64,000 bases of DNA from an uncultured Sulfitobacter sp. (GCA_947501805.1 CANMXJ010000016.1:20850-84849); one strand, 5' to 3'; numbered from the stretch's first letter, positions 34,839-43,702 are shown. Translations and numbers: made by a program. Notes: generated from the letters alone by a model not told the origin.

Positions 34839-36122
34839 TCACGCCGCCATTTCACTCAAGCGACCGTAGAAGCTACGCTCCAGATGCAGCTCCCCTGCCC
34901 CAGCCTTTTCGACCATTCCACGCAGATATCCGCCTGGTGAAGCCACTTCGCCGGAACTGTGCTTTTCGAACACGAGCACAAGCGCTGCTGTCGCCACTTG
35001 CTTGCCCAATCGATCCTGGGCAACGTGCCAGGCGTGCTCTGAAATGCCGATCATTGGTCGGAGCTGGCCTGCGACGCGGTAAAGATCGCCCCAATCCTTC
35101 AGATATCCTCCCATATTGTGCGCCCAGGACGCGAATTCGGGGCAAGCCTGCATGACTGTCTGCAGATCAAGCGCTGTTCCCCGCTTTTTACGGGTTTCAG
35201 CCACCCAGTCTTCCAGCTCCTGATCAACACGCTCTTCCGGTGGCGCATTTGGCACCACGGCCGTCGCGTTCTCATTCTCTGAGGACTTACTAATTACAGG
35301 ATTAAGTTGTTTTGTAATTAGTATATGAGGTTCGGAAATGACCTCCTTGGGGTTCATATCTTGAGTCTTTCTAGATGTCTGCTCATTCGTTGCAGAGCTG
35401 TTATCCACAACTTCATCCATCGCAGCTGCCTTGAGGAACGATGCTTCGACGCGCTCTTGAAGCTTCCTGAACCAGTCCAGAAGGCATCCAAGTGTCTCGG
35501 AGGCCTCGTGGCGACGCGGGAGCCTGCCCAGAAGGTCTTGAAACATGTCACTGAAGACGCCCCAAGGGCCCTTCAGTGCGCCGCTGAGCGCCGCATCGAT
35601 CCGGGCGCGGATCATCCGGCGTGCGATTGTGATCTGACGCTTCAGGCGCTGGCACAACGCGCGTTCAGCCTGAAGCTCGGCGTGGAGATGCTCGAATTCT
35701 GCGACACGGGCGGACATGGGCGAAAGATCAAAGCCGTAGGCCTCGATGATCACGCCATCCGCGTCCCTGCGTCCCCACCGCTTGCCATTAGGGCTATCCT
35801 GGAAGGCAATGATGCCCGCCTCTGCGAGGCGGCGTGCGTGACGCTTGAGCGCAGAGAGCGAAAACCCGGTCTGCTCCATCAGGTAGGCGTTGGAGGCCCA
35901 CACGATCGGTCGCCTGCCCTCTTCCCAGTCCTGAGTCTGAGTAAAGGCCCCGAGCGTGTCGAGGAGCATCATATCGCCCGCCTTAAGCCCTATGTGCGCA
36001 CCCACACGCTTTACTGCCACAAATGCCTTTGATTTGGGTACACTTACGCGTTCACCGGCTTGGGCAAGTTGCTCTGCAACCCCAAGACCCGGTGTCGGCT
36101 TGCGCCAACCTGTATGTTTCAT
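34839..36122 (-). CDS. repC: Replication initiator RepC
   Basis: A 427-residue RepC, the initiator of RepABC replicons. The start reads MKHTGWRKPTPGLGVAEQLA. The N-terminal DNA-binding domain includes AGDMMLLDTLGAFTQTQDWE, NAYLMEQTGFSLSALKRHARRLAEAGIIAF and SPNGKRWGRRDADG. The C-terminal domain contains DLQTVMQACPEFASWAHNMG. The origin is expected within repC itself, in the AT-rich middle (around 35280-35400). It is separated from repB by a 164-base spacer encoding a counter-transcribed RNA. Expression is likely limited by that RNA and by RepAB repression. Confidence 0.95.
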   Translation of the reverse strand: MKHTGWRKPTPGLGVAEQLAQAGERVSVPKSKAFVAVKRVGAHIGLKAGDMMLLDTLGAFTQTQDWEEGRRPIVWASNAYLMEQTGFSLSALKRHARRLAEAGIIAFQDSPNGKRWGRRDADGVIIEAYGFDLSPMSARVAEFEHLHAELQAERALCQRLKRQITIARRMIRARIDAALSGALKGPWGVFSDMFQDLLGRLPRRHEASETLGCLLDWFRKLQERVEASFLKAAAMDEVVDNSSATNEQTSRKTQDMNPKEVISEPHILITKQLNPVISKSSENENATAVVPNAPPEERVDQELEDWVAETRKKRGTALDLQTVMQACPEFASWAHNMGGYLKDWGDLYRVAGQLRPMIGISEHAWHVAQDRLGKQVATAALVLVFEKHSSGEVASPGGYLRGMVEKAGAGELHLERSFYGRLSEMAA

Positions 36123-36189
36123 GCCTGTATTCCACCTCCATTTTATGTGGAGGCAAAAGAAATCCGTTCACCAAATCGGTGTTGTTTTG

Positions 36190-36218
36190 TTGACAGCGAT
36201 TCGCGGGAGAGGTATCTA
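36190..36218 (+). promoter_or_regulatory. Promoter of the repB-repC antisense RNA
   Basis: A perfect -35 box TTGACA at 36190-36195 and TATCTA at 36213-36218 are separated by 17 bases on the strand opposite to repC, in the repB-repC spacer where RepABC plasmids carry their counter-transcribed RNA. Confidence 0.75.
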
Positions 36219-36224
36219 TCAGGT

Positions 36225-36278
36225 GTTCAGATTGATTAGATCAGCTCTCAGGCCGCTTGGTTTGGGGGCTTTTCTTTT
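36225..36278 (+). ncRNA. Counter-transcribed RNA controlling repC (incompatibility RNA)
   Basis: A short transcript of about 55 bases is predicted from the consensus promoter to a terminator. AGCTCTC at 36243-36249 pairs (two G-U) with GGGGGCT at 36264-36270, followed by TTTCTTTT. It runs antisense to the repC leader. In RepABC plasmids such RNAs lower RepC synthesis by attenuation and set copy number and incompatibility. The transcript is predicted only from promoter, position and terminator. Confidence 0.65.
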
Positions 36279-36286
36279 GCCTTAAT

Positions 36287-37279
36287 TCACTTGTTCTTCT
36301 CCTGTTTTGACGAGAGAAATGCTTCGTAGAGGCCATCAAGGTTCTCGGTGAGATAATCACCAAAATCCGAGGCGTCTGTTGATGTCAGTGAGACGCTGAA
36401 CGCTTTGCCAGACTTCCCCACAACACCTTTGATTCGGCCGCCATTGGCGGTCCAAGTACGCTTTGCTGGGGTCGCACGTTTCGTCTTCTTACGCACCGCC
36501 CTGCCCTTTTCAGAAAGCTTGCTTAGAAGCAGCTCAAACCGTGCGTCACTTTGCAACTCCGCAAAACTTTGCTCAGCCACCACTTGCTGTGCTAACTTTA
36601 AGTTTGCTGGTGCGGTCATCAGCTTCTTGAAGCCTTCCCAGCGATCACGTCCAATTTGTTTTGCTGGCCCGACGGCATCGATGACATCTCGTGGAATCTG
36701 CTTTGCGACAGACAACATCCGCGACAGAAGTGTTCCGTCAACGGTGAGTGCAGACATGATCACATCTTTTGGCTGCCCTATGTCTGCAAGATTTTTGGCA
36801 AAGACCGCTTTTTCAATGAACGACAGATCGGCTCGGGCCGTGTTTTCATGACCCTGAGCAAGAATATGAGCAACATCGCCCATAGGCTTGACGACTGCTC
36901 GTACCATGCGTTCAAGCTCAGCAGCAGCGCGCACACGCCGGTGGCCAAAGACCACCATGAAGCGTCCAGTAGTATTGGGATGGGGGCGCAACAACACAGG
37001 AGTGTCTTGCTGCCCTGTTTCTATCGAAGCCTTGAGCTCCTGAAAGGCTTCGTCATCCAGTCCAAGCCTGTCGCTGACAAAGGAACTGTCGATTAAGTCT
37101 GGCGATATTTCAACAATCGTTTCGCCATCCATCATGCGGCGTGCATCTTCGGCAAGGCTATCGATGGAAACTTTCATAGACTTAGATGCCCCGCGCATTG
37201 CGTAGTTCGTGCGCCCGCCATCAGATGCCTTATCGGCGGCTGGCTCCATCACGCTTTTCAAGAGGTCTTTACGTGCCAT
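36287..37279 (-). CDS. repB: Plasmid partition protein RepB (ParB family)
   Basis: A 330-residue ParB-type centromere-binding protein. I chose the start MARKDLLKSVMEP at 37279; a start 15 codons upstream is less likely. The N-terminal tail (about residues 1-40) should contact RepA. The ParB nuclease-like domain contains DTPVLLRPHPNTTGRFMVVF and GHRRVRAAAEL (about residues 92-125), followed by the helix-turn-helix region MSALTVDGTLLSRMLSVAKQ. It is the middle gene of repABC. It should bind parS, for which a 16-bp repeat flanking repA is the candidate. Confidence 0.94.
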   Translation of the reverse strand: MARKDLLKSVMEPAADKASDGGRTNYAMRGASKSMKVSIDSLAEDARRMMDGETIVEISPDLIDSSFVSDRLGLDDEAFQELKASIETGQQDTPVLLRPHPNTTGRFMVVFGHRRVRAAAELERMVRAVVKPMGDVAHILAQGHENTARADLSFIEKAVFAKNLADIGQPKDVIMSALTVDGTLLSRMLSVAKQIPRDVIDAVGPAKQIGRDRWEGFKKLMTAPANLKLAQQVVAEQSFAELQSDARFELLLSKLSEKGRAVRKKTKRATPAKRTWTANGGRIKGVVGKSGKAFSVSLTSTDASDFGDYLTENLDGLYEAFLSSKQEKNK

Positions 37280-37333
37280 GATGTGCCTCCAAAAGAGTTG
37301 CAATGCAGAGTTGTTTGGTCTCAATTTCTAAAT

Positions 37334-37349
37334 CTGCACGGCTGTCAAA
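37334..37349. repeat. Copy 1 of 16-bp repeat, candidate parS (repA-repB spacer)
   Basis: CTGCACGGCTGTCAAA lies in the short spacer between repA and repB. An identical copy, same orientation, lies at 38829-38844 upstream of repA. The core TGACAGCCGTGCA (complement) is an imperfect dyad. RepB proteins bind short repeated sites placed in or next to repABC, so these are good parS candidates. Confidence 0.55.
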
Positions 37350-37360
37350 AAATACCATTT

Positions 37361-38563
37361 TCAGCGCCCCCAAGCTTCATGAATAAGGTCTGTAATCTCA
37401 TCGTTGACGGCATTAAGTGAGTCCATTGCACGGTCATACGTGGCGCGTACAAATTGGGCGCGCTCAACCTCATAAAGTGTTTGCTTAGTAATCCCAGCAT
37501 CAGAAATCGCGGTAGACTTAACCATATGAGATTGCAGCATCTGGCCAGGAAACATGGCTTGCATGAAGCCCACCATTTGCTTTTGCGGGCTATCTGTTGG
37601 TTCAAAGCGAGTCACAAGATAGCGAAACCACTTCAGGTTCATTTGAGCCCCCGCATCACGGATCGTCTTCATGATACCGCCCAACATGAGTAAAAACTGG
37701 CTCATCGACATCACGTCCAACATCTGTGGATGGACAGTAATAAGAACTGAACTCGAAGCAGTGAGTGCCGTTAGGGTCAAATACCCCAGCTGCGGTGGGC
37801 AATCGATAACGACGATGTCGTACCGGTCATCGACCTCCTTCAACGCCTCAGAGATGCGTGTGAAGAACGCGCGGCCAGCCTGCGGGTCCTTGCTCGTTAA
37901 GGCGACCGGTGTATCGTACTCGTACTCTTGAAGATCCAGACTTGCAGGAATGATATCGAGGTTTGGAATGTTCGTCTTACGGATTACCTCAGTTATAGAT
38001 TTCCGTTCTTCATCGTAACGCAATGTCTCGTATAGGGACGGCACCTCATCCAACTCTGGCTGAATTCCATGAAGCGCTGTCAGCGATGCTTGTGGGTCCA
38101 AGTCGATCGCGAGAACTCTATGACCGCGCAGCGCAAGGTGCTGGGCGAGGTGGGCTGCGGTTGTCGTCTTTCCCGAGCCGCCCTTGAAGTTCACAACCGA
38201 TATGACGTGGAGGTCTTCACCTTCTTGGCGATGCGGCACATATCGCTTCTTCCCAGAACGACCGTGCTTATCAAGGTAGGCCCTTAGTTCCAGCATCTGC
38301 TCCCCAGAATAACTACGCCGCCCTGAAGATGAAGTTGTTGGCTCAGGGCCTTTGCCCTCAAGATGCAATTTCTTGATATTGGATTGGGTTACCCCGAGAA
38401 AGTACGCCACTTCGGCCAAGCTGAACTGGCGTAGGCTCTTCTGAGCGTCCGGAGGGTACTGCTCCATGCGCAACATATTGAGTCTGTCAGAAATCAATTC
38501 CCCCTGTTGAAGGATGATCTCGTCGAAGGGTATGGTAGCCCCGTTGTTCTCAAATTCCCTCAT
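37361..38563 (-). CDS. repA: Plasmid partition ATPase RepA (ParA family)
   Basis: A ParA-type ATPase of 400 residues from ATG 38563 (MREFENNG); a GTG two codons upstream is an alternative start. The N-terminal helix-turn-helix region includes SLAEVAYFLGVTQSNIKKLH. The deviant Walker A motif is VVNFKGGSGKTTTAAHLAQH (about residue 126). The A' motif DLDPQASLTALHG and the Walker B region VVIDCPPQLGYLTL follow. It segregates plasmid copies with RepB and represses the operon. First gene of repABC. Confidence 0.95.
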   Translation of the reverse strand: MREFENNGATIPFDEIILQQGELISDRLNMLRMEQYPPDAQKSLRQFSLAEVAYFLGVTQSNIKKLHLEGKGPEPTTSSSGRRSYSGEQMLELRAYLDKHGRSGKKRYVPHRQEGEDLHVISVVNFKGGSGKTTTAAHLAQHLALRGHRVLAIDLDPQASLTALHGIQPELDEVPSLYETLRYDEERKSITEVIRKTNIPNLDIIPASLDLQEYEYDTPVALTSKDPQAGRAFFTRISEALKEVDDRYDIVVIDCPPQLGYLTLTALTASSSVLITVHPQMLDVMSMSQFLLMLGGIMKTIRDAGAQMNLKWFRYLVTRFEPTDSPQKQMVGFMQAMFPGQMLQSHMVKSTAISDAGITKQTLYEVERAQFVRATYDRAMDSLNAVNDEITDLIHEAWGR

Positions 38564-38565
38564 AG

Positions 38566-38817
38566 TCACCGCCCGCCCTCATCAAATATCGCTTTTAGCG
38601 CGATTTCTTTAATACAAGTGTCACTAACGGCGAACTGCGAGTCGGGCAAGATATTTTCTTCAATGCGTTTTCCACGGCAATACTTTTGAGGATCGCCCCA
38701 CATCTTGTGTAAGCTCGGCCAAACAACACAATGATTTGTCCCCTGACGTTTGCGAAGCACGGCAGGTAACGTCTCATGGACTTGACTTAGGACTAGCACC
38801 TCATTGTTTAGCAACAC
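38566..38817 (-). CDS. Small ORF overlapping the repA start
   Basis: An 83-codon frame directly upstream of repA whose TGA overlaps the alternative GTG start of repA. It contains several Cys residues and no known domain. It might be a leader peptide coupling translation to repA, or just an open frame in the repA leader. No clear ribosome site was seen, and I am not confident that it is translated. Confidence 0.3.
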   Translation of the reverse strand: MLLNNEVLVLSQVHETLPAVLRKRQGTNHCVVWPSLHKMWGDPQKYCRGKRIEENILPDSQFAVSDTCIKEIALKAIFDEGGR

Positions 38818-38828
38818 TTTTTAAGCTC

Positions 38829-38844
38829 CTGCACGGCTGTCAAA
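38829..38844. repeat. Copy 2 of 16-bp repeat, candidate parS (upstream of repA)
   Basis: Exact duplicate of the 16-base element at 37334-37349, about 265 bases upstream of the repA start and in the same orientation. It lies in the region where RepA/RepB operators and centromere sites are expected. Confidence 0.55.
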
Positions 38845-38886
38845 TCGCCAATATCGCAGTCCCACCTGCCAACAAAGCGGCCCAAA

Positions 38887-39456
38887 TTAAAAGTCATCGC
38901 GCAACGCCTGAGGACGAGAGGAGCTAAGCCAGTTCACTTTGATCCCAACAAACTTGACACCATCTCGAGTCGAGAACCCTAAGTTTTGGATAGAAGGAAT
39001 TGAACGTAGAACATGGTGCGATTCTCTACTTATCAGCCGGAATACCCTCCAACGCTCAATAAAACGCTGGCATCGGGACTGCGCTTTAGTAAAAGGAGCA
39101 GCATACAACAATGGCGTGGTTCCATTGCCTACTACGATGTAGTCATTCCTCAAAGCGTCCGACCCAAAGTCCACCATCGGCCGCAGCCGCGTGTACGCGA
39201 CAGCTGGACGGAACGGCCCCACGATCTTCGACCGCAACAACCGGAAAAAGTTCTCAAGCGAGTAGTTGAAGTGGTTCGCACTCGTAAACCCCGCGATGGC
39301 AAACACCAGCACCGCAAACGTCCACCACCGAATGTGGAAGACGAACAGTATGATGAAGAAGATCAGGCGCGCATCGAAAAACATCAAATGCGGTCGCGCC
39401 ATCGCATAGCGCCAATGCACTGTCGAACGATAGATGTTGTATCTGTCTTCAGCCAT
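38887..39456 (-). CDS. icmT: IcmT/TraK-like T4SS protein with C-terminal extension
   Basis: A 189-residue protein. The first 85 residues match the IcmT/TraK family: YRSTVHWRYAMARPHLMFFD, then two hydrophobic segments around HIRWWTFAVLVFAIAGF, then FNYSLENFFRLLRSKIVGPF. Legionella IcmT and IncI TraK are only about 85-95 residues long, so about 100 residues at the C terminus are additional and unrecognised. It is the last gene of the minus-strand T4SS operon, 18 bases behind dotG. IcmT is part of the IncI/Dot-Icm transfer apparatus. Confidence 0.8.
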   Translation of the reverse strand: MAEDRYNIYRSTVHWRYAMARPHLMFFDARLIFFIILFVFHIRWWTFAVLVFAIAGFTSANHFNYSLENFFRLLRSKIVGPFRPAVAYTRLRPMVDFGSDALRNDYIVVGNGTTPLLYAAPFTKAQSRCQRFIERWRVFRLISRESHHVLRSIPSIQNLGFSTRDGVKFVGIKVNWLSSSRPQALRDDF

Positions 39457-39474
39457 TGCCTCGCTCCATCGCCC

Positions 39475-40770
39475 TCATCTGTCCGGCCGCATAACATTGC
39501 TGGTGAACAGGACGCCAATGATCTGACGCGATCTCAGAGAGATCAGCGGACCGTTGGGCGCACTCTGCACAAACTCTCCGGCCAGATCATTGCCAGCTTC
39601 GGCCAGCCCTTTGTAGAGCCCTTGTTCGATGGTGGCCGCGGGGCGTGTGACGCCCGTGACACCGCCAACGTCGATCAACGATGTTCCAGGATCAGATAGA
39701 GCTTCACCGACACCGGACACGAACGCCGCCGCCACCCGTGGCGCATAGCGTGCAAACAGACGCCGATCCAGATCAGTCCGCACGGCGAGTGACCTCTGGC
39801 GGGCGTCAACTGCGTAGGCGGTGACGGGGATCTGCGTGCCGTCTTCAAGTACAGCTGCATTGAACCGGACAATGAGATGGGTGCTGTTTTGATTTGCCTC
39901 AAACCCACCAAGTAGGCGCGCTCCTTCAAGCGGGCCTTTCCTGATTTGTGCTACCACAGGGCCGGGCGTGTCACTGTCATTTGTGATGATAGTGGACGCG
40001 AGAACCACATCGCCGGCACGAAGGAGCGGTTCTGAAAGGGTAGGGGAGATGGCCGGGCCTGCACTTCCGTTCAGCGCAGTTGCTTCAGCGACGGCTTCCT
40101 CGTTAGGCAAGAGGTTCTCTTCAACAACGACGGTCACAGCTGATGGCTGGGCGTTCCAAGCGCCAAGCAGCCCTTGTTGCTGTGTGGCCATCAACTGAGC
40201 GAGATGATTGATACGGGCATGGTCAGGTTGTGCAGGTTGATTTGGCGTCGGCTGTGCCTGCTGTAGCACCGGCTGTTGACGGTCGATGACCACAGTCCTG
40301 GGCTGCTGGGGCTCATTGGGATCGTTTGCAGGCGGCAGGGGACGGTTCGGATTAGGCGCAATGACTGGAGGTTTCTCATCGATCTGACGCAGCGGTTCGT
40401 CCGGTGTTGCGATGAACGATGTATCCGTGTCTTCCGCGTTTCGTGCACCGTCTTCGTTCTGTTGCCGAAGATTGTCCTGATAGCGCTCCGATGTGCGGAG
40501 CTGATCTCCAGCTGGCGTATCATCCACGTTCGGCGTACCGGCGACCCGGCTTGGGCCGATGAGGTCAGGGTTCTTCCAAACCTCGAAGCCGACAGCACCA
40601 CCCACGATCAACACGGTCAGTAAAGCTATGTTTCTAAATGACAATAGGCCGCCATTGCGTCCACGCGTAACTCGACCCCCTTTGGCACGATCGGTGGTGT
40701 CAGCCGAATTAGCTGCAGGACCATTGTTTGCTTCATCTTTGTTTTCGTTGGGTTCTTTTGACTCACTCAT
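39475..40770 (-). CDS. dotG: T4SS core protein DotG/TraO (VirB10-like)
   Basis: A 431-residue bitopic protein. A short charged cytoplasmic tail precedes one transmembrane helix (about residues 46-63). A long Pro/Gln-rich periplasmic linker (about 80-200) follows. The C-terminal VirB10-like beta-barrel domain contains GDVVLASTIITNDSDTPGPV, GARLLGGFEANQNSTHLIVRF, TQIPVTAYAVD and ARYAPRVAAAFVSG. It lacks the long pentapeptide repeats of Legionella DotG and is close to IncI TraO in length. It overlaps dotH by four bases. It spans from inner to outer membrane in the core complex. Confidence 0.9.
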   Translation of the reverse strand: MSESKEPNENKDEANNGPAANSADTTDRAKGGRVTRGRNGGLLSFRNIALLTVLIVGGAVGFEVWKNPDLIGPSRVAGTPNVDDTPAGDQLRTSERYQDNLRQQNEDGARNAEDTDTSFIATPDEPLRQIDEKPPVIAPNPNRPLPPANDPNEPQQPRTVVIDRQQPVLQQAQPTPNQPAQPDHARINHLAQLMATQQQGLLGAWNAQPSAVTVVVEENLLPNEEAVAEATALNGSAGPAISPTLSEPLLRAGDVVLASTIITNDSDTPGPVVAQIRKGPLEGARLLGGFEANQNSTHLIVRFNAAVLEDGTQIPVTAYAVDARQRSLAVRTDLDRRLFARYAPRVAAAFVSGVGEALSDPGTSLIDVGGVTGVTRPAATIEQGLYKGLAEAGNDLAGEFVQSAPNGPLISLRSRQIIGVLFTSNVMRPDR

Positions 40771-41978
40771 TGGGAAATCCTCACTTTAGACACGCGTCCG
40801 TTCAAAGAAATCAACGCCACAGATGTGGGTCTGACCCGATAGGCTTTGACTTGACCGGGACCGGTCAAAATCCTCGACGCTGGTGGGGAGATGATCGCAT
40901 CTGCCGATTGCAGATAGATCGCGCCGTCATAACTCCAGGCTCTTACACTCGGGTTGTCCGTCGACAGCCGTACCGCATTGCCAGGAATGTCCGCTCCGGT
41001 AGCGAACGCCATCATCACATCATTGGAGGCACGGGCGACCGGTTCACTCTGCCGGGTTTGCAATGGTCTAGACGCAGCATTCGGACCTAAACCATGCACT
41101 GTGAAATCCCGGCGATAATGGGTATTGAGTGAATTGGTCCGAACGTCGAAGACCAAGGGTCGGCTTTCACCGACGAGCGACACCACGATGTTGGAGAACC
41201 CGTGCGGAACAAGCGGTGTGACCGCCATTTGGTTGGAACCTTCCTGCATCGCGTAGACTTGGAAGCTTTTGGGCTTGCCGATCACGTAAGACGCGATGGG
41301 CCACGCGGCACCTGTCCGATCATAGAAGGCCATGACGCTGACGGTATCTGGCCCGGTCAGCAGGATCTCCGGCTCCTGCGCGGAATCGAGCGTCAGTCGC
41401 TTCGCATCAGTGATCGGCTTGGGGAACTGGCCCGATGGCGGCGAGGCGGCCGCTTTCTGGCTCTCATCAACACGGCGGCGATAGTCGCGGATCATCTCCG
41501 GCGTCATCGGGAACTGGCTTTGGATCGCAGCACCATAGGCAGTGATCTCTTCCGGCGTTAGCGGACGGTCGAGATCGTCCAGGCTTTGCAACAGATCTTG
41601 GGCACCGACAATTGGGAAATCCCCCGGCGGGGTCACTTGCTGTTGTTGATCTGGCTGGAGGCGTTGATTGCGCTCGTTTTGAGTCAATGGCTCAGCGCCG
41701 ATTGGCAGGGACTGCTGCGTGGGCGGCTGCTCGCCGCCATTGTCTATCGTGACGACCGTCCTCCCATTGTCGGCATCGGGCAATGTTGCTGCCGGACGGG
41801 TGGTGACCTGGGGCAGGGGGGTCTGAACCTCAGTACCGATCGGAACGGTCTCGTCGCCGTTGGCATCTCTGAGCACTTGCTGCGCCTGGATTGGCGTGAG
41901 CATCAAGCCAAGTAGAAGTACGCTGCCAAGGCCAGTCGATAGGCGAAACCTCCATGAGGATCGGTAAGTGGTTTGCAT
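40767..41978 (-). CDS. dotH: T4SS core protein DotH/IcmK/TraN
   Basis: A 403-residue exported protein with a signal peptide ending near TPIQAQQ. Family blocks are PLTPEEITAYGAAIQSQFPM and TPEMIRDYRRRVDESQKAAA. The C-terminal domain includes GPDTVSVMAFYDRTGAAWPI and ASYVIG, then LVPHGFSNIVVSLVGESRPL, all typical of DotH/IcmK. An extra Gln/Pro-rich stretch (about residues 60-125) precedes them. DotH forms the outer-membrane ring with DotC and DotD. It is coupled to dotI by TGATG and overlaps dotG. Confidence 0.92.
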   Translation of the reverse strand: MQTTYRSSWRFRLSTGLGSVLLLGLMLTPIQAQQVLRDANGDETVPIGTEVQTPLPQVTTRPAATLPDADNGRTVVTIDNGGEQPPTQQSLPIGAEPLTQNERNQRLQPDQQQQVTPPGDFPIVGAQDLLQSLDDLDRPLTPEEITAYGAAIQSQFPMTPEMIRDYRRRVDESQKAAASPPSGQFPKPITDAKRLTLDSAQEPEILLTGPDTVSVMAFYDRTGAAWPIASYVIGKPKSFQVYAMQEGSNQMAVTPLVPHGFSNIVVSLVGESRPLVFDVRTNSLNTHYRRDFTVHGLGPNAASRPLQTRQSEPVARASNDVMMAFATGADIPGNAVRLSTDNPSVRAWSYDGAIYLQSADAIISPPASRILTGPGQVKAYRVRPTSVALISLNGRVSKVRISQ

Positions 41979-42625
41979 CAGGCACCTCCGGGAGCCGCGA
42001 TGAAGCGGGAGATTGCCATCGCATAAGGGGATTCATAGGTTTGCAGCCGCTCGATATTGACGGTGATCATGAAGTTCTGACCCGTCACTTCGGAAGCGGA
42101 TTGGTAGGTCACGCGCAGCGGGATCTGCACGATCCATTCGTAAACGCCGCGGTCATTGATGCCCTCACGGACGATGACCGCGTTATTGGCGACGGCAGTC
42201 GTGTTAAGGCGGCGCGTTTGAACCAGATCAAGCATCTGGCTTTTTTGCACTGCTTCGACGAACTGGTTCCAGCCTGTCGGTTTGGTGAAATATTGCAGCG
42301 CGTTGTTAAAGTCGGTGCGGTAGTTGGCAAAATCATAGGTGAGCGACGATGTCACTGCCTTGACCGCAAAGTTGCTTACCTCGGCAGCCGACTGGTGCGG
42401 TTTGTCGAGCGGTACGAGCGGCAACAGTTGGCCGTCTGTCGTCGTCGCGAAATAGCGCGGCTCTGGACGGCTGACCGCGAGATAGGCGGTCGAGCCAGCC
42501 AGCACTGTCGTCGACAGGCTGAGACCGACTGCGATCTTGGCCATGACTTTGTATGAAATCTCAAACGTGCGCGCCGAGCGAAGGATAGATTCAGCAGCAC
42601 CTAGGTGTTCATTGTCTGGCAGCAT
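41978..42625 (-). CDS. dotI: T4SS inner-membrane protein DotI/IcmL/TraM
   Basis: A 215-residue protein with one membrane helix (about residues 30-50). The periplasmic VirB8-like domain reads VSNFAVKAVTSSLTYDFANY, then NQFVEAVQKSQMLDLVQTRR and WIVQIPLRVTYQSASEVTGQ. Its length equals that of Legionella DotI. It lies 12 bases downstream of the TrbB-like gene. DotI is needed for assembly of the inner-membrane complex. Confidence 0.92.
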   Translation of the reverse strand: MLPDNEHLGAAESILRSARTFEISYKVMAKIAVGLSLSTTVLAGSTAYLAVSRPEPRYFATTTDGQLLPLVPLDKPHQSAAEVSNFAVKAVTSSLTYDFANYRTDFNNALQYFTKPTGWNQFVEAVQKSQMLDLVQTRRLNTTAVANNAVIVREGINDRGVYEWIVQIPLRVTYQSASEVTGQNFMITVNIERLQTYESPYAMAISRFIAAPGGA

Positions 42626-42637
42626 CAGCGCATCCCG

Positions 42638-43702
42638 TCATTCATCATTGGTCTGGCTTGCGGGTTTAGCGACACTCAGAATGTCCCTAGGAAGTTCCGA
42701 AAAAGCGAACTGCGCGCCTTGATCGGTCTCATAGAGAAAGAATGGAACGCCCGGCATCTTGTTGGCCCGCATCCAGTTGATGTTGTCGACGATACCTTGG
42801 ATGACAGCCTTGTCGGCTTGGGTCGCGTCCATCTGGGCAACGGCCGCCGTTCCGCGTGTCTTTGACGTCATGTGCGCCATGAAGGTTTGCGGGATGTCCT
42901 CGGAATGTAGGATCGACAAAGATGTGTTGAATCCCTGAACACCCGTGATGGGCGCGGGAATGATCCGCAAATCGATCGCGCCGCTCGCAATCTCATTATG
43001 CATTTGATCAATCGTCCACTGGCAATGCGGACATTCCGGATCGGCAAGCATGTAGACGACCGGCGCGCTGGGGTTCGGCGTTCCAGCAGAAAACCAGATA
43101 CGGTCATCACCTGCTTGTCTGAAGATGGTGTTGATCCCGGCCTGAACATCTGCCGACGGTTGCTCAAGCCCCAAGATAGGTGCTGAGGCAATTCTGCTCT
43201 CTGGCGTCGGGGCATTAAGAGACGGTATGGCTTGGCTCGCGGCGCCCCGCTGCACTTGATCCAGCGCTGGCGAGGTCGTGACGATTGGCGCATCTTGTGA
43301 TGTTGGCGTCGATGTCATCGCATTGGCTGGTGGTACAAGCGCAGCGCTTTGGCCGGGAACTGTCGCCAGCAGCGCCGCCGTGATTTCCTCACCTTGCGGA
43401 CCGATGATGCGACCAACAATGGTCAGACCGTCTGGCGTCGTAAGGGCCGTAGCAGGTCTCCCATCCGAATCTTTGATCGCCCAAGCCTGCATCTCGCCGA
43501 TTTTCATCAGAGGCCGAACGGCCGGGTCTGTCTTTGAGATCAGTGCCTTGATGTACGGGGATGTCCCTGTGCATCCGGCAAACCCCTCTTTCCAGCTATG
43601 ATCCTCTGCAAGGCTCACCGATCCTGACCCCATAAGCAGGAGAAGGGCGGAGCCCGAGACTGAACGTACAAAAGCCCAACGGTTCGTTTTCGCATCTTTC
43701 AT
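42638..43702 (-). CDS. DsbC/TrbB-like periplasmic thiol-disulfide protein
   Basis: A 354-residue exported protein (signal peptide about 1-32, SGSALLLLMGSGSVSLAEDH). The C-terminal half is a thioredoxin fold with the active site DPECPHCQWTIDQMHNEI, that is CPHC as in DsbA-like proteins but in a DsbC/DsbG context. The N-terminal region resembles a dimerisation domain. IncI plasmids encode a similar protein, TrbB. It probably handles disulfides in T4SS components; several exported proteins encoded here contain Cys. It is the first gene of the minus-strand operon, behind the 22-bp palindrome. Confidence 0.85.
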   Translation of the reverse strand: MKDAKTNRWAFVRSVSGSALLLLMGSGSVSLAEDHSWKEGFAGCTGTSPYIKALISKTDPAVRPLMKIGEMQAWAIKDSDGRPATALTTPDGLTIVGRIIGPQGEEITAALLATVPGQSAALVPPANAMTSTPTSQDAPIVTTSPALDQVQRGAASQAIPSLNAPTPESRIASAPILGLEQPSADVQAGINTIFRQAGDDRIWFSAGTPNPSAPVVYMLADPECPHCQWTIDQMHNEIASGAIDLRIIPAPITGVQGFNTSLSILHSEDIPQTFMAHMTSKTRGTAAVAQMDATQADKAVIQGIVDNINWMRANKMPGVPFFLYETDQGAQFAFSELPRDILSVAKPASQTNDE

